Origin: Phlebotomus papatasi
Taxonomy: Eukaryota; Arthropoda; Insecta; Diptera; Psychodidae
Assembly: GCF_024763615.1 (NCBI RefSeq)
Contig: NC_077222.1
Location: forward strand, 4,278,001 to 4,342,000
Direction: 5' to 3'
Length of the DNA: 64,000 bases
Below, in pieces: positions 59,570 to 64,000 of this stretch (its first letter is position 1; the number at the start of each line of letters is the position of its first letter). The notes beneath the pieces are model-generated. The model ran no database searches. It worked only from the letters and a program-made list of their open reading frames with translations, and had not been told where the DNA came from. The translations under genes and the position numbers were made by a program.

Positions 59570-60260
59570 TATTTTTTAATAATACAACACTTGTCTGATA
59601 AAACTTTACAAATAATGACAAAACAAATTAACAAAACTTGTGGATAAGTACAAACTTTTACGAACTTTTACTGGGTTATACGATTTACGAGCATTTTATA
59701 AGCCCCCAGTGGGAATTTTCATATATATATTTCAACTTTAAGGGGTTACATGGGTCTCTCAGGTCAAGAAATAGACCTTTTTCTGATAATAATTTATTGT
59801 GTAGAAAATATTATAGAAATTCCAACTTTTGGGATATGAAAAAATAAATTTAGCACGAAATTAAAAAAAAAATGAAAAATTTTGAAAATTCGACCGTTGA
59901 TTTTCGGAACCATTCCTCAGAAAACAGACCCTGCGGTAGGCAGGATTTCTCCCAGTAGGTTCATCTGAAATTAAAAAAAAAAAGACAAATATACTCTGTT
60001 AGAAGATTAGTTGGACCCCTAGATGAACGAAGGATTTTTGAAGAAAAAAAAAAACAAAATTTGTATTTTTGGCAAAAGTTTTTGTAAAAAGGTATCAATT
60101 TTACCCTATTTTTCAACACGTTTTGTATTGTAAGAATGGTTCTGATTAAAGGAAGTGCAAATCCTTCATTCAAACAGTAGATAATACTTCTCAAAACAAG
60201 TGTGCAAAACATCAGAAAGATCGGTTCAGTAGACTCTGAGTAATCTTGACTACCTCATTG
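59570..60260. other. Gene-free stretch
   Basis: It includes a short fragment of the TTTACAAAC-rich repeat (59640-59700); otherwise nothing is recognised. Confidence 0.4.
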
Positions 60261-60263
60261 TAA

Positions 60264-60409
60264 TGCCCAGAGCACAATAACTTTTGTTTGTAAATATGTT
60301 TTCAAAATTTTCTATGAGAGTGAGCGAGATGACTAGATCTAGATCTCACTCACTCTCATTAAAATGTCAATAACATGTTTACAAAACAAAATGAAATGTG
60401 CGTTGGGCA
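60264..60409. mobile_element. Palindromic MITE (GCCCAACGCACAATAA family), 60.3-kb copy
   Basis: TGCCCAGAGCACAATAAC to AATGTGCGTTGGGCA, with TAA on both sides (60261-60263, 60410-60412) and a GACTAGATCTAGATCTCAC centre. Confidence 0.85.
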
Positions 60410-60414
60410 TAAAA

Positions 60415-61700
60415 CGGTGTTTTGAGAAAAACGCGTTCAAAATTTTACAACAATATGCGCATGTGGGCGGAATACATAACAAAAACCGCTCTACCTCCGA
60501 CAGTTTTACTCCGATTGACTTGAAATTTCCAAATATATTTTTCAAATGTTATACTATAAAATAAACAAAAAAAGATTTTTTAACCTGAGTGACCGATGTA
60601 ACCCCTTAAATCTCTAAATTCAGTTTTAATTCCACAGTGCAATTATCTTTTGACTTAAGCAAGTTTTCATAAAAAATATGCATCTGATAAAACATCTCAA
60701 GTTCGTCAACTCACCGCTAGGAACGCTATTATCAAGTACATTTATTTTGTCTTTTGAAATATATATATTTAAAGATAAGGAAGTGTGAGGCCAAAATTCA
60801 ATCAATAATTCGAAAGGCCTTGAGGTCAATGACAATATACTAAAAATTCATTAAGATGCATAGTCTCGTTTTCGGGATTTTCCTCTTTGCAATATTGCAA
60901 GAAAATTTGACGTGACCTTTGAGAGATACAAAGAATGTGAAATTATTATTCTTCATCAGATCACAAAAGCAGTGATTGTATAAAAATCACAGCTAAAAAT
61001 GCCATTTTGCTATAAATTACTGATCAGCTTATGTGTGGAAGATGAAAAATCCGGTTGAGAAAAATTCTAAATTTGGAAGAATGTCTTTTGTCCTTGTTTT
61101 TGAAAGATTCCTATTTAAACAATGTGATCTGCTTTTTTTGTTGGCTGATAAAATGCATTCTTTCAGGCACGAGTTTGGGGAAAAAAACGGTGTTGAGATG
61201 AAATCCGGATGTTGAAGAAGAATCCAAAGTATATATAAAAACAACCAGGCGTCTCCATTTGAATGTGAATGGAGGCGCCGGGTATGTGAAGTTGATTTGA
61301 GAGAATTTGGTGTGTGAGAGAGCATAAAATCACATTGTTTAGAGGAGTATCACTAAAATAGATGCTCGATTGCTTAATTGATGAGTGTGACAATCACAGG
61401 GAAAATCTTAGAGTTTATGTGAATGGAGAAAAAATGCTAAGAAATAGCAATCAAGTCAATCAGAAAAGTGGAATTTTTAGCATAAATTCATGCCATCTCT
61501 TGAGTTTCAAAGCATCTCTCTCTCTCTCGTCTCTCTTGTGCTCTTTGGAAATTCTATGTAGCAGACGCGATGTGTAGGTATCTTAATGCGATATACTCCA
61601 CTTCTTCTTCATCTTTTCAACAGCATTGGAGCAGTTGGTGCTTGGCGGTTAACCAGATCACATCAGTCTGGAAAGTAGAGCTTTCGCGCTCTTTCAAAAC
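60415..61700. other. Intergenic DNA, no supported gene
   Basis: Near 60690 a CAAGTTCGTCAACTCACCGC block matches the motif of the 52.6-54.2 kb repeat. A short (TC)n run lies at about 61517-61535. No gene was found. Confidence 0.4.
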
Positions 61701-61709
61701 GCAATTCTG

Positions 61710-62091
61710 GATATAATCTGAGGAAGAAGGTTCTTTTTCAGTCAGTTTTGTGCCCCTTGTTGCCTGTTACATGAAGTGGGTGTGATTAAAAGTGATAACA
61801 TTATTTATAAAGTGCAAGTTGAAAAGGAAGGATATATTTTTGGAATTACAGAAAAAGGGATTTTGTGATGTTTACGATGAATTGTGCCAATATACAATAT
61901 CCTGTGAATATGCAGATATTCAGCAGTAATTTCTGAATGGGAAATGTCTTGAGGGCCTTGAGTTTTCTTGAATATTCTGAGAATTTTGAAATCAAGAAAA
62001 GCAAAAATTAACTTTGCTTACCTTATTTCTGTATATCCAATTTCCTCGAGAATTTGTGATTTGACTCTAGTTCAAAGGAAGTGCCAAGAAA
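61710..62091 (+). promoter_or_regulatory. Candidate core promoter and 5' non-coding exon
   Basis: GGATATAATC near 61711 looks like a TATA box. TTTTCAGTCAGT near 61737-61748 holds an arthropod-type initiator (TCAGT) at the right distance of about 28 bp. The 61600-61770 part is less AT-rich than its surroundings. Downstream, AAGAAAGGTAAAAATA near 62085-62100 offers a donor. No coding frame starts here beyond a short upstream frame at 61868, so the exon would be leader of a gene beyond the window. This is inferred from weak signals. Confidence 0.3.
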
Positions 62092-62695
62092 GGTAAAAAT
62101 AACGTCTCTAAAGTGTATAAGTCAAATTCATTTACTCGATGGTAAATGTAATTTACCCAAATATGAGCATACCTTTTACGTGATGTGATTTATTCTTGGT
62201 ATCAACATTTCTTTAAATTGTGATGAGCTCTGCATATCAATTGACTTATCAAACGCCAAAAACTCTAAATCACATTTTATATACGCCCAAAAATTAAATG
62301 CAATCAAAACGCCAAAAATAAAGAGGAATAAAATATCAATAAAAACACGAGTAGATCATATCGTTGTGCTCTTCACCAGAACAAGTCTCATGATAAATTT
62401 ATTAACATTTTTATGCTATAAACCACCTCTTCAACCACCTCAAAATTTATTATAAATTTAGTTCATGATGCTTTATAATGAAATTAAGCAGAGGATCTAT
62501 TTATTTGTGCCTTTTTTGCTGATCAAAGGTCAATGATCACCCAAGGAGCATTTATCGCCATAAACGGTTAGAGATGTTTGATATCTACACGAAAATGATG
62601 GAGAAGACTTTCTATAAAACCGTATAAAAGAAGTCCAAATTCGGGTGAATGAGGAATTTTTACATCCGAAATATAACAATTTTTTACTTTATATA

Positions 62696-63100
62696 AGGGA
62701 AGAGTACCCCGAATCGGAATGTTAAGAGACATGCTCCATATTTAGTTGAAAATATAATCCACAAAACATTATTTGGTTTTTTTATGTTTGCTAATTGATA
62801 CATTAGTGATCCCTTTAACTATATCTGTGCTTTTGAATTTTTAATTTTTACAATAAATTAATAAAAAATATGTGTAATTGCAAACATGCAATCTGTACCT
62901 CGGATCGTCAGAAATTTAATCAATTGTCTCAGGGAAAATTGATTTTATTAATTAAATCTGAGTTAATACACTGTATTCTTGTGAGAGTTAAATGGTAAAA
63001 AGTAACTAATATTTTTTTAAAAAATCATTTAATTTGGAGCAACAATGTGGTATTAACCTGACGAACCGAGGAACACTGCCGATCGCTGGTACACTTCCCT
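62696..63100. mobile_element. TA-flanked inverted-repeat element, 405 bp, copy 2
   Basis: Starts AGGGAAGAGTACC and ends GGTACACTTCCCT, flanked by TA. It has the same length as 11693-12097 and matches it along the whole interior (TAAGAGACATGCTC, ACTATATCTGTGC, CACTGCCGATCGCTGG). Confidence 0.85.
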
Positions 63101-63200
63101 TATAATCACGGCATTATGTACGGTAAAATATATCAATTATAACTAAATGAAATATAATCACGCTGGAGTGTAAATTTTATAAATATCGGCTAAAGAGCTA

Positions 63201-63416
63201 GGGGAATGTTGACATGGTTCGTACAGAGTGAATCTTCAAACAACGCAAATTTTCTCTTTGTTTGCAAAGAGGTAGTTCGTGATTTCTTAGCCATAAGATA
63301 GATAATTATTAAGCTCAAGAGATGAGATGAGAAATGGTAAGTCAGCTCTTTGCAAACAAAGAGAAAATTCGCATAGTTTGAAGGTTCCCTCTGTGCGAAC
63401 CATGCCTACATTCCCC
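63201..63416. mobile_element. TA-flanked palindromic MITE (GGGGAATGTTGACATGG ends)
   Basis: Left GGGGAATGTTGACATGGTTC and right GAACCATGCCTACATTCCCC are inverted, then GTACAGAGTGAA/TTCCCTCTGTGC and AATTTTCTCTTTGTTTGCAA with its inverse. Flanked by TA. 216 bp, nearly a full hairpin. Confidence 0.85.
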
Positions 63417-63419
63417 TAT

Positions 63420-64000
63420 CATTTCTTTTGAAGTTTTCTTTAAAACTTCCTCAAATATTTTCCTCGAATCAATAATTATTTATCCTCTAAAATTCAATCA
63501 CATTTTCTGTGCCTCGTGCACTTTTATCACGTATGAAAATTTAATGCAATGACTGTTTTCCGTTAGAGGATACAATTTTACTGAATAATATTTCATTCCC
63601 AACTTGAAATTCCTAATAGAATGCTGGGAAATTAAAGAAAATAAATTTGTGTGGTTTTATTGCTTTTCCATCATGTCATTAAAGTATATTGATAGAATAC
63701 ATCACTTAAAACACAATTCTGAACAATTATCGATGCTCATCAATGTTTTTTGCATATTTTTTCAATTAAATTGAGTTTGGTATCACCTATTTTCTGCAAT
63801 TTTCCACGCCATAGTCCTCTTTTAGTTCTAATGAAATAAAAGCAAGACATTATAGCCTGATAAAGTACGAAATACAGAAGAATATGTGTCTTTATATATT
63901 GTATTTTTGTTATTTTATTTACATTATGCCGTACATTATATTTACAGTACAGATTCTTTATAACAATAATATAACAGTAGTATAATAATATTTTGGTGAC
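63420..64000. other. Gene-free AT-rich end of the window
   Basis: Nothing is recognised. Confidence 0.4.

Overview
The window looks like a stretch of AT-rich insect nuclear DNA, gene-poor and crowded with short mobile elements. The evidence is spliced genes with GT-AG introns, AATAAA-type poly(A) signals, no bacterial operon or ribosome-binding-site structure, and dozens of MITE-like inverted-repeat elements. A lower dipteran such as a sand fly or midge would fit the gene content and the SINE style, but that is inference; the sequence alone does not fix the species.

Only three protein genes can be supported. (1) 3395-8210, minus strand: a complete two-exon mitochondrial dicarboxylate carrier (SLC25A10/DIC type, 285 aa) with a 3.96-kb intron, and a likely 5' non-coding exon near 9013-9250. 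(2) 12683-13411, plus strand: a single-exon Elongator subunit 6 (Elp6, 242 aa), transcribed divergently from the carrier. (3) 39150-40250, minus strand: a compact five-exon bHLH-zipper gene of the MiT/TFE (Mitf) type. I assembled it by hand to a closed 273-codon reading frame; it is far shorter than a typical Mitf. A possible core promoter and first exon of a plus-strand gene that would continue beyond the window lies at 61710-62091. The three genes share no pathway (mitochondrial transport, tRNA wobble modification, transcription).

The rest is repeats. 0.3-1.85 kb is a large minisatellite array. 2.7-8 kb holds a hAT-like MITE and a mariner-like element. 11.7-17.4 kb has several inverted-repeat elements, including a pogo-like MITE whose empty site is preserved in a neighbouring duplicate. 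18.8-20.5 kb is AT-rich minisatellite and palindromes. 23-32 kb is a dense MITE field, with a three-level nest at 29.0-29.5 kb and a decayed non-LTR retrotransposon 3' end at 32.0-32.7 kb. 41-47 kb has nested elements and a 92-bp tandem repeat. 49.6-54.7 kb has a tRNA-derived SINE split by an 885-bp element, a 93-bp minisatellite and diverged units of about 290 bp. 56.8-63.4 kb has further TA-flanked elements.

The most unusual signal is a family of short elements with termini like CAAGGGGTAACTCAT that make 8-bp target duplications (hAT-like) and carry internal minisatellites. The large array at 0.3-1.85 kb ends in the same terminus. Second is a set of TA-flanked inverted-repeat elements that nearly all begin with GGG or GGGG and seem to account for much of the intergenic DNA.
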